From: Shewanella sp. ANA-3
Lineage (GTDB): Bacteria; Pseudomonadota; Gammaproteobacteria; Enterobacterales; Shewanellaceae
Reading direction: 5' to 3'
Assembly: GCF_000203935.1 (NCBI RefSeq)
Contig: NC_008577.1
Location: forward strand, 1,488,001 to 1,552,000
DNA length: 64,000 nucleotides
Shown here: positions 7,263-15,959 of the stretch, in pieces
Layout: every line of letters starts with the position of its first letter
Numbering within the stretch: the first letter of the stretch is position 1
Translations under genes and position numbers: made by a program
The notes under the pieces: model-generated
Databases searched by the model: none
What the model was told of the DNA's origin: nothing
The model's input: only the letters and a program-made list of their open reading frames with translations

Positions 7263-9713
7263 ATGCTGAACCTTGCCGAATACCGCCAGCGGCCCGCGCT
7301 GCTGGCCGACTGGCTTCCCTGGGCCGGGCTGATCGCGCCGGGCGTTGTGCTGAACAAGGATGGCTCTTTCCAGCGCACGGCACGTTTTCGCGGGCCGGAC
7401 TTGGACAGCGCCACGCAAGGCGAGTTGATCGCCGCATCCGCGCGGCTCAACAACGCGCTGCGCCGCCTGGGTTCGGGCTGGGCCTTGTTCATCGAGGCCG
7501 AGCGCCGACCGGCTGCGGGCTATCCGCACTCGGATTTTCCCGAGCCGCTGTCCTGGTTGGTGGACGAGGAACGCCGCGCCGCCTTCGAGGAATCGGGCCA
7601 TCACTTCGAGAGCGGTTATCACCTGACGATGGTGTTTCTCCCGCCGGAGGAATCGCGCGCCCGCGCTGCCAAGCTGCTCTACGAGAACTCGCCCGGCGAC
7701 GGCGTGGACTGGCGTGGTCGGCTCGATGCCTTCGTGGCTGAAACCGATCGCGTGTTCGATCTGCTCGATGGCGTGATGCCGGAAATCGCCTGGCTCGATG
7801 ACGACGACACGCTGACCGGCCTGCACGCGACGGTTTCGACGCGGCGCTACCGGCTCGGCGTACCCGAAGTACCGTTCCATATCGACGCGCTACTGGCCGA
7901 CTGCGCCCTGGTCGGTGGCCTTGCGCCGATGCTGGGCGACCAGCACCTGCGGGTGGTGTCGGTGCGTGGCTTTCCGACCTCGACCTGGCCGGGGATTCTG
8001 GACGACCTCAACCGCCTGGGCTTTGGCTACCGCTGGAGCACACGCTTTCTCTGCATGGACAAAGCCGAGGCCGAAAAGGAACTCGGCCGCCTGCGCCGCC
8101 AGTGGTTCGCCAAGCGCAAGAACGTCGTCGCACTGCTGCGCGAAACGATCTTCCAGCAGGAAAGCCCGCTGGTGGATACCGACGCCAGCAACAAGGCCGC
8201 CGACGCCGATGCGGCCTTGCAGGAGTTGGGCAGCGATCAAGTCGCGTTCGGCTATCTCACCGCCACGGTGACAGTGCTCGACGCCGACCCGGCAGTGGCC
8301 GACGAGAAGCTGCGCATGGTGGAGCGCGTCATCCAGGGTCGGGGCTTCGTGACGATTCCCGAAACCTTGAACGCGGTCGATGCCTGGCTGTCGTCCATCC
8401 CCGGCAACGCTTACGCGAACGTGCGCCAGCCCATCTTCTCGACGCTGAACCTGGCGCACATGATGCCGCTGTCGGCGGTGTGGGCCGGGCCGGAGAAGAA
8501 CGACCATCTGGACGGCCCGCCGCTGATCGTCACCCGCACCGATGGCGCGACGCCTTTTCGCTTGGTCACGCACATCGGCGACGTGGGCCACACACTGGTC
8601 GCCGGGCCGACCGGCATGGGCAAGTCGGTACTGCTTGCCATTCTGGCCATGCAGTTCCGGCGCTACTTCGGCTCGCGGATCTTCGCCTTCGACATGGGCC
8701 GCTCCATGCGTGCCACCATCCTCGGCCTCGGCGGCGAACACTACGACCTCGGCGCCGATGGCGGCATCGCCTTTCAGCCGTTGGCCCGTATCGACAGCGA
8801 GGGCTACCGCACCTGGGCGGCTGAATGGGTGGAAGGCCGGCTACTGCACGAAGGCGTGACCGTCGGCCCCGACGAGAAGGCAGCCATCTGGTCGGCGCTG
8901 GGTAGCCTCGCCGGTGCGCCGGTGGAACAGCGCACGCTGACCGGGCTTTCCGTGCTGCTGCAATCGAACGCGCTACGGCAAGCGCTGTCGCCCTATGTGC
9001 TTGGCGGCGCCCACGGCAAGCTGCTGGACGCCGACCGCGACCGGCTGGGCATGGCCGACGTGCAGGGCTTCGAGATGGAAGAACTGATGCACAGCCCCGC
9101 CGCCGTGCAAGCGGTGCTGCGCTACCTGTTCGCCCGCTTCGATGAGCGTTTCGATGGTGCGCCCACGCTGCTGATTCTGGATGAAGCCTGGCTGTTCCTC
9201 GATGAGCCATCTTTCGCGGCCCGCATCCGGCAATGGCTCAAGACGCTCAGGAAAAAGAACGTCAGCGTCATCTTCGCCACGCAGAGCCTGGCAGACATCA
9301 AGGACTCGACCATCGCGCCCGCGATCATCGAGAGCTGCGCCAGTCGGATTTTCTTGCCTAACCCGCAGGCGACCGAGCCGCAGATTCGCACGATCTATGA
9401 GGGTTTCGGGCTCAACAGCCGGCAGATCGAGATCGTCGCCACCGCGCAGCCCAAGCGCGACTACTACTACCAGTCGCGTCTCGGCAACCGCCTATTCGAC
9501 CTCGACCTGGGGCCGTTGGCGCTCGCCTTCGCGGGCGCATCCACCCCTCAAGACCAACGCGACATCGACCGCGTGTTGACGCAGGCCGGCGCCCCCGGCT
9601 TCACCGGCGCGTGGCTGCGCCATCGCGGCCTCGACTGGGCCGCCGACCTGCTGCCGTCCTCACCGGCGGCCGCTTCGTTTCTCAACTCCCAACCACTGGA
9701 GGTTTCACCATGA
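7263..9713 (+). CDS. trbE: Conjugal transfer ATPase TrbE (VirB4 family)
   Basis: TrbE is the large ATPase that powers pilus assembly. The start at 7263 is chosen ten bases after trbD because the protein then begins MLNLAEYRQRPALLADWLPW, the usual TrbE N-terminus; the longer frame overlaps trbD. The 816 residues include Walker A AGPTGMGKSVLLA at about 447-459 and Walker B LLILDEAWLFLDE at about 636-648, followed by a FATQSLADI sensor segment. Length is normal for the family. It ends in an ATGA overlap with trbJ. Confidence 0.95.
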   Translation: MLNLAEYRQRPALLADWLPWAGLIAPGVVLNKDGSFQRTARFRGPDLDSATQGELIAASARLNNALRRLGSGWALFIEAERRPAAGYPHSDFPEPLSWLVDEERRAAFEESGHHFESGYHLTMVFLPPEESRARAAKLLYENSPGDGVDWRGRLDAFVAETDRVFDLLDGVMPEIAWLDDDDTLTGLHATVSTRRYRLGVPEVPFHIDALLADCALVGGLAPMLGDQHLRVVSVRGFPTSTWPGILDDLNRLGFGYRWSTRFLCMDKAEAEKELGRLRRQWFAKRKNVVALLRETIFQQESPLVDTDASNKAADADAALQELGSDQVAFGYLTATVTVLDADPAVADEKLRMVERVIQGRGFVTIPETLNAVDAWLSSIPGNAYANVRQPIFSTLNLAHMMPLSAVWAGPEKNDHLDGPPLIVTRTDGATPFRLVTHIGDVGHTLVAGPTGMGKSVLLAILAMQFRRYFGSRIFAFDMGRSMRATILGLGGEHYDLGADGGIAFQPLARIDSEGYRTWAAEWVEGRLLHEGVTVGPDEKAAIWSALGSLAGAPVEQRTLTGLSVLLQSNALRQALSPYVLGGAHGKLLDADRDRLGMADVQGFEMEELMHSPAAVQAVLRYLFARFDERFDGAPTLLILDEAWLFLDEPSFAARIRQWLKTLRKKNVSVIFATQSLADIKDSTIAPAIIESCASRIFLPNPQATEPQIRTIYEGFGLNSRQIEIVATAQPKRDYYYQSRLGNRLFDLDLGPLALAFAGASTPQDQRDIDRVLTQAGAPGFTGAWLRHRGLDWAADLLPSSPAAASFLNSQPLEVSP

Positions 9714-10453
9714 AGACTAAGCCCCGTTTGCTGTCCGTCTCGCTCGCCGCCGTGCTGTCGGTATCGCTGCTGGCCGTGCAGCCCGCGTCCGCGCTGACGG
9801 TGTTCGACCCGTCGAACTTCGTGCAGAACACGCTGACAGCCATCCGCACGCTGGAGCAGATCAACAACCAGATCAACCAGCTCCAGAACGAAGCGCAGAT
9901 GCTGATGAACCAGGCGCGCAATCTGGCGAAGCTGGACTTCAACATCGTCAATCGGCTGCGCTCGACGCTCGCCACCACTGAGCGCCTGATCGCCGAGGCA
10001 CGCGGCCTGGCCTACGACGTGCAGAGCATGGACGCCACGTTCGCCCGCCTGTACCCGGAGCAATATGCCGCCACTATCAGCGGCGACCGCATGGCGCAGG
10101 ACGCCCGCGAACGCTGGCAGAACACCTTGAACGGTCTGCACACCGCGATGCGGATGCAGGCGCAGGTGTCGCAAAACCTTGCTCAAGACGAAAGTGCGCT
10201 GGCCGACCTCGTGAGCCAGAGCCAGTCGGCCACCGGCGCGCTGCAAGCCATGCAGGCGACGAATCAGCTTCTCGCCTTGCAGGCCAAGCAGTCGATCCAG
10301 GCGCAGCAGCTCCAGATCACGCAAGACCGGGCCGCTTCGCTGGAACTGGCGCGGCAGGCGGCGGCGACCGAACGCGCCCGCGAAGTGCGGCGGCGCTTCC
10401 TCGGCACCGGCACACCGTACACGCCGCAGTCCGTCAACTTCTACAACAACTGA
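9710..10453 (+). CDS. trbJ: Conjugal transfer protein TrbJ (VirB5-like)
   Basis: The ATG at 9710 follows GGAGG (9698-9702) and overlaps the trbE stop. The 247-residue product has a signal peptide (hydrophobic about 8-22, cleavage near ASA), then long alpha-helical, Gln-rich stretches (QINNQINQLQNEAQMLMNQA) expected of TrbJ/VirB5 pilus-tip proteins in the periplasm. The C-terminus GTGTPYTPQSVNFYNN shares GTPYTP with the exclusion lipoprotein at 2581. Confidence 0.9.
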   Translation: MKTKPRLLSVSLAAVLSVSLLAVQPASALTVFDPSNFVQNTLTAIRTLEQINNQINQLQNEAQMLMNQARNLAKLDFNIVNRLRSTLATTERLIAEARGLAYDVQSMDATFARLYPEQYAATISGDRMAQDARERWQNTLNGLHTAMRMQAQVSQNLAQDESALADLVSQSQSATGALQAMQATNQLLALQAKQSIQAQQLQITQDRAASLELARQAAATERAREVRRRFLGTGTPYTPQSVNFYNN

Positions 10454-10465
10454 CGGGGGGCGGCC

Positions 10466-10783
10466 ATGCGATGCGCTTCCGTCCTGCTGGCCGTGCTGCT
10501 GACCGCTTGCGGCCAGCAGCCGGTCGAGAACTTGGCCGACGCCCTGGCCGCCGACCCCGTGCGGCTCAAGGAGCTACGCGGGCAATGCGCGGCTGATCGG
10601 CAAACCGTAGGCGAGGACGCCTGCCGCGCCGCCGCCGAAGCCTTCCGGCGACGCTTCTTCGCCGGCCACACCGGGCCGGACGAATACGAATCGCTGGCCG
10701 AACTGCCGCCGATTCCGCCGAGCTTCGACACGCCCACCGACGACATGCCAGCGCCGCTCACCTCGCCGGAGAACACGCCATGA
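10466..10783 (+). CDS. trbK: TrbK-type entry-exclusion lipoprotein
   Basis: The 105-residue lipoprotein has lipobox LTAC (Cys14), a core ALAADPVRLKELRGQCAADR and two further cysteines. The tail is acidic and proline-rich. Position between trbJ and trbL matches trbK of RP4, whose product gives entry exclusion. The core matches the 87-residue lipoprotein at 2581. Its ORF overlaps trbL by ATGA. Confidence 0.8.
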   Translation: MRCASVLLAVLLTACGQQPVENLADALAADPVRLKELRGQCAADRQTVGEDACRAAAEAFRRRFFAGHTGPDEYESLAELPPIPPSFDTPTDDMPAPLTSPENTP

Positions 10784-12162
10784 ACGACGTGACCATCATC
10801 GACCGTTTCCTCGATACGTTCTCGCGCTACATCGACTCGGGCTTCGGGCTGCTACAAGGCGAAGTGGCGTTTCTCACCGCCACGCTCATCGTCATCGACA
10901 TGACGATCGCGGGACTGTACTGGGCCATGAGCCACGCCACCGGCCAGGGCGAGGACGTGATCGCCAAGCTGCTGCGCAAGGTGCTCTACGTCGGCGCCTT
11001 CGCCTACATCATCGGCAACTTCAACTGGCTGGCGAGCATCGTGTTCCGCTCGTTCGCCGGCCTGGGAATCACGGCCACCGGATCGGCCATCACGATGGAG
11101 AATTTTCTTCAGCCGGGGCGGCTGGCGAAAACCGGCATTGACGCAGGAGCACCGATTCTGGAACAGATCGGGGACATGGCCGGGTTCCCCGAGGTGTTCG
11201 TGAACATCGACCCCATCGTGGTGATGTTCCTCGCCTGGCTGGTGGTGATCCTCTGCTTCTTCGTGCTGGCGGTGCAGCTTTTCATCACGCTGATCGAGTT
11301 CAAGCTGACCACGCTCGCCGGCTTCGTGCTGGTGCCGTTCGCGCTGTGGAACAAGACGAGCTTCCTGGCGGAAAAGGTGCTCGGCAACGTGGTGTCTTCG
11401 GGCATCAAAGTCTTGGTGCTGGCCGTCATCGTCGGCATCGGTTCGGGTCTGTTCGCCGAGTTCCAAGCGCATCCCGATGAACCATCCATCGACCATGCGC
11501 TGGTCGTGATGCTGGCCTCGCTCGCGCTGCTGGCGCTGGGCATCTTCGGCCCCGGCATCGCCACCGGCCTGGTGTCCGGTGCGCCTCAGCTTGGCGCGGG
11601 CGCGATGGCCGGTGCTGCTGTCGGCGCTGTCGGCACGGGCGTCGCCATCGGTGCCGCCGCGACCGGCGTGGGCGCCGCCGTAGCCGCCGGGGCACGCATG
11701 GCGCCAGCCGCCGCGAAGCTGGCCGGTGCCGGGGCGCGTGCCGCCACCTCAGCGGCTGGCAACGCGCGGTCGGCGTTCCAGGCGGGTTCCACCGCTGCGG
11801 GCGGCGGGGCCAAAGGCGCGGCGGCTGGCCTTGGCAATGTCGCCAAGACCAGCGCACAGGCCGCCAGCCGCCGCGTCGCTTCTGGTGCTTCCGCAGCAGG
11901 GCAGAAGATGACCAGTTCCTTTCGTGCCGGCTGGAACGGATCTTCGGACGATGCCGGTGCAGCCGCGGCGGGCCAATCCGCCGCAAGCGAGGCCGCAGAC
12001 GGCGCTGCCAACTCGCAGAAGCAAGAGCAACCCGCCTGGGCCAAGCGGATGCACCGCCGCCAGCAGATCACCCATGCCGCGACCACCACCGCCCACACGC
12101 TGCGCGGTGGCGACGGCGGCGGCTCAGGGCAAGGCCCGAGCCTGCGCGATTCCGATACCTGA
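10780..12162 (+). CDS. trbL: Conjugal transfer membrane protein TrbL (VirB6 family)
   Basis: The 460-residue protein has about six membrane segments between residues 25 and 275, including the central pair around MFLAWLVVILCFFVLAVQLF. This is the layout of VirB6/TrbL inner-membrane channel proteins. From about residue 270 it turns into a long Ala/Gly-rich and then hydrophilic tail, which is common and variable in TrbL. In related systems the VirB6/TrbL tail region is linked to entry exclusion recognition, so the adjacent trbK is a natural partner. Start is fixed by ATGA overlap with trbK. Confidence 0.93.
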   Translation: MNDVTIIDRFLDTFSRYIDSGFGLLQGEVAFLTATLIVIDMTIAGLYWAMSHATGQGEDVIAKLLRKVLYVGAFAYIIGNFNWLASIVFRSFAGLGITATGSAITMENFLQPGRLAKTGIDAGAPILEQIGDMAGFPEVFVNIDPIVVMFLAWLVVILCFFVLAVQLFITLIEFKLTTLAGFVLVPFALWNKTSFLAEKVLGNVVSSGIKVLVLAVIVGIGSGLFAEFQAHPDEPSIDHALVVMLASLALLALGIFGPGIATGLVSGAPQLGAGAMAGAAVGAVGTGVAIGAAATGVGAAVAAGARMAPAAAKLAGAGARAATSAAGNARSAFQAGSTAAGGGAKGAAAGLGNVAKTSAQAASRRVASGASAAGQKMTSSFRAGWNGSSDDAGAAAAGQSAASEAADGAANSQKQEQPAWAKRMHRRQQITHAATTTAHTLRGGDGGGSGQGPSLRDSDT

Positions 12163-12180
12163 CCCTCAAGGAGAACACCC

Positions 12181-12885
12181 ATGCGATTCAAACGACCGCA
12201 GGTGCGCTACGCCGATACGCCGCAGCCTGCCACCCCGTATCAAGCCGCCGCCCAGGTGTGGGACGAGCGTATCGGCTCGGCCCGCGTGCAGGCCAAGAAC
12301 TGGCGGCTGATGGCCTTCGGCTGCCTGGTGCTCGCGCTACTGATGGCCGGTGGCCTGGTATGGCGCTCGGCGCAGTCCATCGTGACGCCTTACGTCATCG
12401 AGGTCGATCAGGCCGGACAGGTTCGCGCCGTGGGCGAGGCCGCCACGCCGTACCGGCCCGCCGATGCGCAGATCGCGCACCACCTGGCACGCTTCGTCAG
12501 CCTGGTGCGCTCGCTGTCCATCGACCCCATCGTCGTGCGGCAAAACTGGCTCGATGCCTACGACTACACCACCGACCGGGGCGCGGCCGTGCTCAACGAC
12601 TACGCCCGCACCAATGATCCATTCGCTCGCATCGGCAAGGAATCGGTGACGGTGCAGATCACCAGCGTGGTGCGTGCCAGCGACACGTCTTTCAACGTGC
12701 GCTGGACGGAGCAACGGTTCGTCAATGGCGCACCCGCTGGCACCGAACGCTGGAACGCCGTGCTTTCCACCGTCCTGCAAACCCCGCGCACCGAACAGCG
12801 CCTGCGCAAGAACCCGTTGGGTATCTACGTCAACGGCCTGTCGTGGAGCCGCGAACTGGATTCTTCCGAAGGAGCCAAGCCATGA
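12181..12885 (+). CDS. trbF: Conjugal transfer protein TrbF (VirB8 family)
   Basis: The 234-residue protein has a cytoplasmic N-terminus with TPYQAAAQVWDERIG, one membrane segment at about 42-62, and a periplasmic VirB8-type domain ending in LRKNPLGIYVNGLSWSREL. VirB8/TrbF proteins are bitopic assembly factors that connect the inner-membrane ATPases with the core complex. An AAGGAG site lies eight bases before the ATG. The stop overlaps the preferred trbG start (ATGA at 12882). Confidence 0.92.
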   Translation: MRFKRPQVRYADTPQPATPYQAAAQVWDERIGSARVQAKNWRLMAFGCLVLALLMAGGLVWRSAQSIVTPYVIEVDQAGQVRAVGEAATPYRPADAQIAHHLARFVSLVRSLSIDPIVVRQNWLDAYDYTTDRGAAVLNDYARTNDPFARIGKESVTVQITSVVRASDTSFNVRWTEQRFVNGAPAGTERWNAVLSTVLQTPRTEQRLRKNPLGIYVNGLSWSRELDSSEGAKP

Positions 12886-13874
12886 ACCTGCCTTTCCGCT
12901 TTCACGCTTTGCCGTTGATCCTGCTTGCCCTCGCGGGCTGCGCCTCGCAGGGCAAGCCGCCGCCGACCATCTCACTTGATGAGTCAGTGCTGGCCCAGCC
13001 GCTGCCCGAACCGCTCGCGCCGGTGGAAGTCGTCGCCGTCCCCGAGCCGCTGGCGTTGCCGGCGCAGTTGAAGCCACTGCCGGAGGTCGATGCGGCCCCG
13101 GCTGCGCCGGAGCCAGCCGACGAGAAGGTACGTGTTTCCCGTGCCAACGCCGAGGCACGCATCGCACCCACACGCGAGGGCTACGTCAATGCTATCCAGG
13201 TGTGGCCTTTCACCGATGGTGCGCTTTATCAGGTCTATGCCTCGCCGGGGCGCGTGACCGTGGTTTCGCTCCAGCCGGGCGAGGAACTGGTGACGGTCGC
13301 CGCCGGCGATACCGTGCGCTGGATCGTGGGCGACACGTCCAGCGGCAGCAGCGACGCGCTGCGCGTTAATGTGCTGGTCAAGCCCATCCGCTCGGGCCTG
13401 AAAACCAATCTGGTCATCACCACCAGCCGGCGCACCTACCTGCTGGAGCTGACCTCAACGGAAAAGGCATGGATGGCCTCGGTATCCTGGGACTATCCAC
13501 GCGACCGGATGCTGGCCTTGCAGCGCCAGTCGCAGGCGGCCAGCGCCGCCGCGCCAGTCGATACCGGCCTGGCGTTGGAGAAGATCCGCTTCCGTTACGC
13601 GGTATCGGGCAGCAACCCGCCGTGGAAGCCGCTGCGTGCCTTCGATGACGGCGAGAAGGTCTATATCCAGTTTCCGGCGGGCATTGCCCAGGGCGAGCTG
13701 CCGCCGCTGTTCGTCATCGGCGTGCAGGGCGACGGGCAACTGGTGAATTATCGTTTCCGCTCGCCGTACTACATCGTGGATCGCCTGTTCGGCGCGGCCG
13801 AACTGCGGCTGGGCGGCGATGGCGGCGACGTGGTGCGGATCGAGCGCACCGATGGCGTGGCGCGGAGGAACTGA
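12882..13874 (+). CDS. trbG: Conjugal transfer protein TrbG (VirB9 family)
   Basis: The start at 12882 overlaps the trbF stop and gives a lipoprotein-like signal with LAGC (Cys20). A longer frame begins at 12843 inside trbF. The mature part starts with a Pro/Val-rich linker, then a two-lobed VirB9-type beta domain (about 100-320) with WPFTDGALYQVYASPGRVT and SPYYIVDRLF near the end. VirB9/TrbG proteins form the outer-membrane-associated ring of the core complex together with TrbI. Family members often rely on a separate lipoprotein (VirB7); here TrbG itself appears lipidated. Confidence 0.92.
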   Translation: MNLPFRFHALPLILLALAGCASQGKPPPTISLDESVLAQPLPEPLAPVEVVAVPEPLALPAQLKPLPEVDAAPAAPEPADEKVRVSRANAEARIAPTREGYVNAIQVWPFTDGALYQVYASPGRVTVVSLQPGEELVTVAAGDTVRWIVGDTSSGSSDALRVNVLVKPIRSGLKTNLVITTSRRTYLLELTSTEKAWMASVSWDYPRDRMLALQRQSQAASAAAPVDTGLALEKIRFRYAVSGSNPPWKPLRAFDDGEKVYIQFPAGIAQGELPPLFVIGVQGDGQLVNYRFRSPYYIVDRLFGAAELRLGGDGGDVVRIERTDGVARRN

Positions 13875-13876
13875 CC

Positions 13877-15157
13877 ATGAGCCAGGATGACACTCCCGAC
13901 CTCGCCGCTCCGCCGGCGGGCAAGGTGGCGCCCGAGGCTGTGGCGCTGCGTGCCCAGCCGCGTCCGGTCACGCGCCTGAACCGGCGCACGCTGGCCATCC
14001 TCGCGGGCGGCCTGTCGGTCGCCGTGCTTGGGGCCACGATCTGGTCGCTGCAACCGCATCGGCGCGGTACGGGCGAGCAAACCGAGCTTTACAACGTCGA
14101 TCGCGTCTCGAAGTCCGAAGGGCTGGATGCGCTACCGACGGACTACTCGAAGCTGCCGCCAGCCTTGCCGCACGATGTACCCGAGCTGGGGCCGCCGCTG
14201 CCGGGCGACCTCGGCCCGGCCATCGTGAAGTCGCAGCAGCCGGTGACAGCCGCCTACGCGGCTCCCGGCCACGACCCGAACGATGCGCTGCGCAAGGAAG
14301 CCGAAGCTGCCGCAGCATCGTCCGTGTTCTTCCGCTCGGGTGCGCAGGCGGCCGCGCCGGTCGCGCAGTCGCAGGCCGCCACCGCGCCGGGCTTCGCCGC
14401 CAATGCGGCGTTCGACCCGATGGCCGCCGGGCCGGCCTCGACGGCGGCCCAGCCTGCCGATCCGACCGCCGTGCAGAACCGGCAAGACCAGAAGGAGGCT
14501 TTCCTGAAAGGCGGCTCTACGGAAACCCGCAATTCCGGCAACCTGACCCTGCCGGCTTCGCCGTATCAGGTCATGGCCGGAACGGTGGTTGCCGGAGCGC
14601 TGGTGACGGGCATCAAGTCGGACTTGCCCGGCGACGTGATCGCCACTGTGACAGAGCCGGTCTATGACACGGCCACCGGGCGTTTCCTGCTGATCCCGCA
14701 GGGTTCGCGCATCCTGGGCAAATACAACAGCCAGGTCAGTTACGGGCAGAGCCGCGTTCAAGTCGTCTGGAATCGGATCATTCTGCCGGACACGTCTTCG
14801 TTGACGCTCGACAATCTGGCCGGCGCAGATCCGGCCGGCTATGCCGGCCTGGAAGACGATGTGGACTACCACTGGGGCCGCATCTTTGCCGGTGCGGCGC
14901 TGACGACCCTGCTGGGCGTCGGCGCCGAACTGGCCGCGCCGGAGAATCGACAAGATGGCGATCGCGTCATCATCGCCGGGCGTGACAGTTTGCAGGACAC
15001 GGTGAATCAAATCGGCCAGGAAGTGACCCGGCGCAACCTCAACATCCAGCCCACCTTGACCCAACGGCCCGGCCTGCCGGTGCGGATCATCGTCAACCGC
15101 GACTTGGTGTTGCGGCCGTACCAGCCGCTGTTCTTCAATCGGGGGACTTCACGATGA
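13877..15157 (+). CDS. trbI: Conjugal transfer protein TrbI (VirB10 family)
   Basis: The 426-residue protein has a short cytoplasmic part, one membrane segment at about 38-56, an Ala/Pro-rich periplasmic linker (about 75-200), and a C-terminal VirB10 beta-barrel domain (about 215-420) with YQVMAGTVVAGALVTGIKSD, LIPQGSRILGKYNSQVSYGQ and HWGRIFAGAALTTLLG. VirB10/TrbI spans both membranes and senses ATPase energy to open the channel. It lies two bases after trbG and overlaps the next gene by ATGA. Confidence 0.94.
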   Translation: MSQDDTPDLAAPPAGKVAPEAVALRAQPRPVTRLNRRTLAILAGGLSVAVLGATIWSLQPHRRGTGEQTELYNVDRVSKSEGLDALPTDYSKLPPALPHDVPELGPPLPGDLGPAIVKSQQPVTAAYAAPGHDPNDALRKEAEAAAASSVFFRSGAQAAAPVAQSQAATAPGFAANAAFDPMAAGPASTAAQPADPTAVQNRQDQKEAFLKGGSTETRNSGNLTLPASPYQVMAGTVVAGALVTGIKSDLPGDVIATVTEPVYDTATGRFLLIPQGSRILGKYNSQVSYGQSRVQVVWNRIILPDTSSLTLDNLAGADPAGYAGLEDDVDYHWGRIFAGAALTTLLGVGAELAAPENRQDGDRVIIAGRDSLQDTVNQIGQEVTRRNLNIQPTLTQRPGLPVRIIVNRDLVLRPYQPLFFNRGTSR

Positions 15158-15399
15158 GCACAACCAAGAAGCTGCGGCTGGGGCCGCTGCCCAAGACCGA
15201 AAGCGTCAAGCTCACCTTTGCCTGCCCGGCCAGTCTTAAAACCGACCTCGACCGCTACGCCGCGCTGCACGCGCAGGCGTATGGCGAGGCAGTCGATGCG
15301 GCGACGCTGATCCCGCACATGCTGGAAGCGTTCATGGCGGGGGATCGGGGATTCAGAAAAGGAGGGGCAGGCAAGGCCGCCCCGCCGAAGCCGAGTTGA
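15154..15399 (+). CDS. DUF2274 small protein at end of trb operon
   Basis: The 81-residue protein (KLRLGPLPKTESVKLTFACP, then SLKTDLDRYAALHAQAYGEA) matches the DUF2274 proteins that close trb operons in Tn4371-type elements. The pattern resembles a small ribbon-helix-helix fold with a strand KLTFAC and a following helix, so DNA binding is possible but not shown. Its ATG overlaps the trbI stop. A strong hairpin lies 33 bases after its stop. Confidence 0.75.
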   Translation: MSTTKKLRLGPLPKTESVKLTFACPASLKTDLDRYAALHAQAYGEAVDAATLIPHMLEAFMAGDRGFRKGGAGKAAPPKPS

Positions 15400-15432
15400 C
15401 GATGCGGACGCCTCTACCATCCGCCCACGATG

Positions 15433-15458
15433 AAAGCGCAGCCCAAGGGCTGCGCTTT
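15433..15458 (+). terminator. Strong hairpin after the trb operon
   Basis: AAAGCGCAGCCC (15433-15444) and GGGCTGCGCTTT (15447-15458) are a perfect 12-base inverted repeat with two bases between them. The A-rich left side and T-rich right side allow termination on either strand. It fits the end of the traG-trb transcript. Confidence 0.7.
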
Positions 15459-15641
15459 CGCTTTGAGCGGTGGCTTGCGATAGGCCGGGCTATGATGGCG
15501 GTGCGACCTTGCCCGCTCCGCCGCTCCTAGGCTTGCTTCCGCGAAGCGCCTATGCGGCACCTAGCTCAAAACGCGGTAAGAGCACACCGAGGCCGAAATC
15601 TGGCCTAACCTATTGCCCCACAAGACCTTTCGTACCGTTGC

Positions 15642-15679
15642 ATGTCCGCACTAACGACTTGACAGCGGACATTTTTTAT
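15642..15679 (+). terminator. Hairpin plus T-tract at the presumed ICE right edge
   Basis: ATGTCCGC (15642-15649) pairs with GCGGACAT (15665-15672) across 15 bases and runs directly into TTTTTATT. It has the form of an intrinsic terminator. It sits at the point where GC-rich sequence gives way to AT-rich chromosome. Confidence 0.55.
15672..15679. other. Candidate attR core of the ICE
   Basis: TTTTTTAT at 15672-15679 resembles the T-rich octamer (TTTTTCAT type) remembered as the direct-repeat attachment site of Tn4371-family elements. It lies just downstream of the last element gene, and base composition changes here. The matching attL copy is outside the window, so the call is inference from position and similarity. 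Confidence 0.35.
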
Positions 15680-15743
15680 TACCACGTTATTAAGTTTAAG
15701 GGATTCGCTAAGGTGACTTGATTTGCTGAAATATGTTGTGCCA

Positions 15744-15778
15744 CAACAAGCAACAAGCAACAAGCAACAAGCAAGAAG
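15744..15778. repeat. CAACAAG heptamer tandem repeat
   Basis: Four perfect copies of CAACAAG (15744-15771) are followed by one altered copy (CAAGAAG). It lies outside any gene. Confidence 0.9.
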
Positions 15779-15895
15779 TTAGCAGCGGGGTTCCATAAGA
15801 AACAGGGCTCAATTTGTTTTAGCCGCACAGTCTCGATAAACCCCACAGCTTATTAAAGCGTTAGTTCAAGCTTATCTGAAAGCTTATGCTCAATT

Positions 15896-15959
15896 GCCAA
15901 AGCCAAAGCCAAAGCCAAAGCCAAAGCCAAAGCCAAAGCCAAAGCCAAAGCCAAAGCCA
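15896..15959. repeat. GCCAAA hexamer tandem repeat
   Basis: Ten full copies of GCCAAA plus GCCA run without a mismatch. Six-base units would keep reading frame, but no open gene covers them. Slippage could change copy number between isolates. Confidence 0.95.

Larger units (their letters stand above)
1..15679 (+). mobile_element. Right-hand part of a Tn4371-like integrative conjugative element
   Basis: Nearly every gene from 1 to 15399 is on the plus strand, tightly packed and GC-rich, unlike the AT-richer chromosome that follows. The order traG, RHH gene, trbB, C, D, E, J, K, L, F, G, I, DUF2274 gene is that of the Tn4371-family conjugation module (related to RP4 Tra2). A LysR gene just upstream of traG also fits that family. 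Integrase, relaxase and rep/par genes are not seen and should lie left of the window. The right end is placed where base composition changes and coding stops; its exact base is inferred. Confidence 0.8.

Noticed and set aside
15470..15721. Open frame of 83 codons in the junction region
   Set aside because: It crosses the ICE/chromosome composition boundary and a hairpin, has no ribosome site and no recognisable pattern.
15896..15959. GCCAAA repeat as a CRISPR-like array
   Set aside because: Units are contiguous six-base repeats with no spacers.
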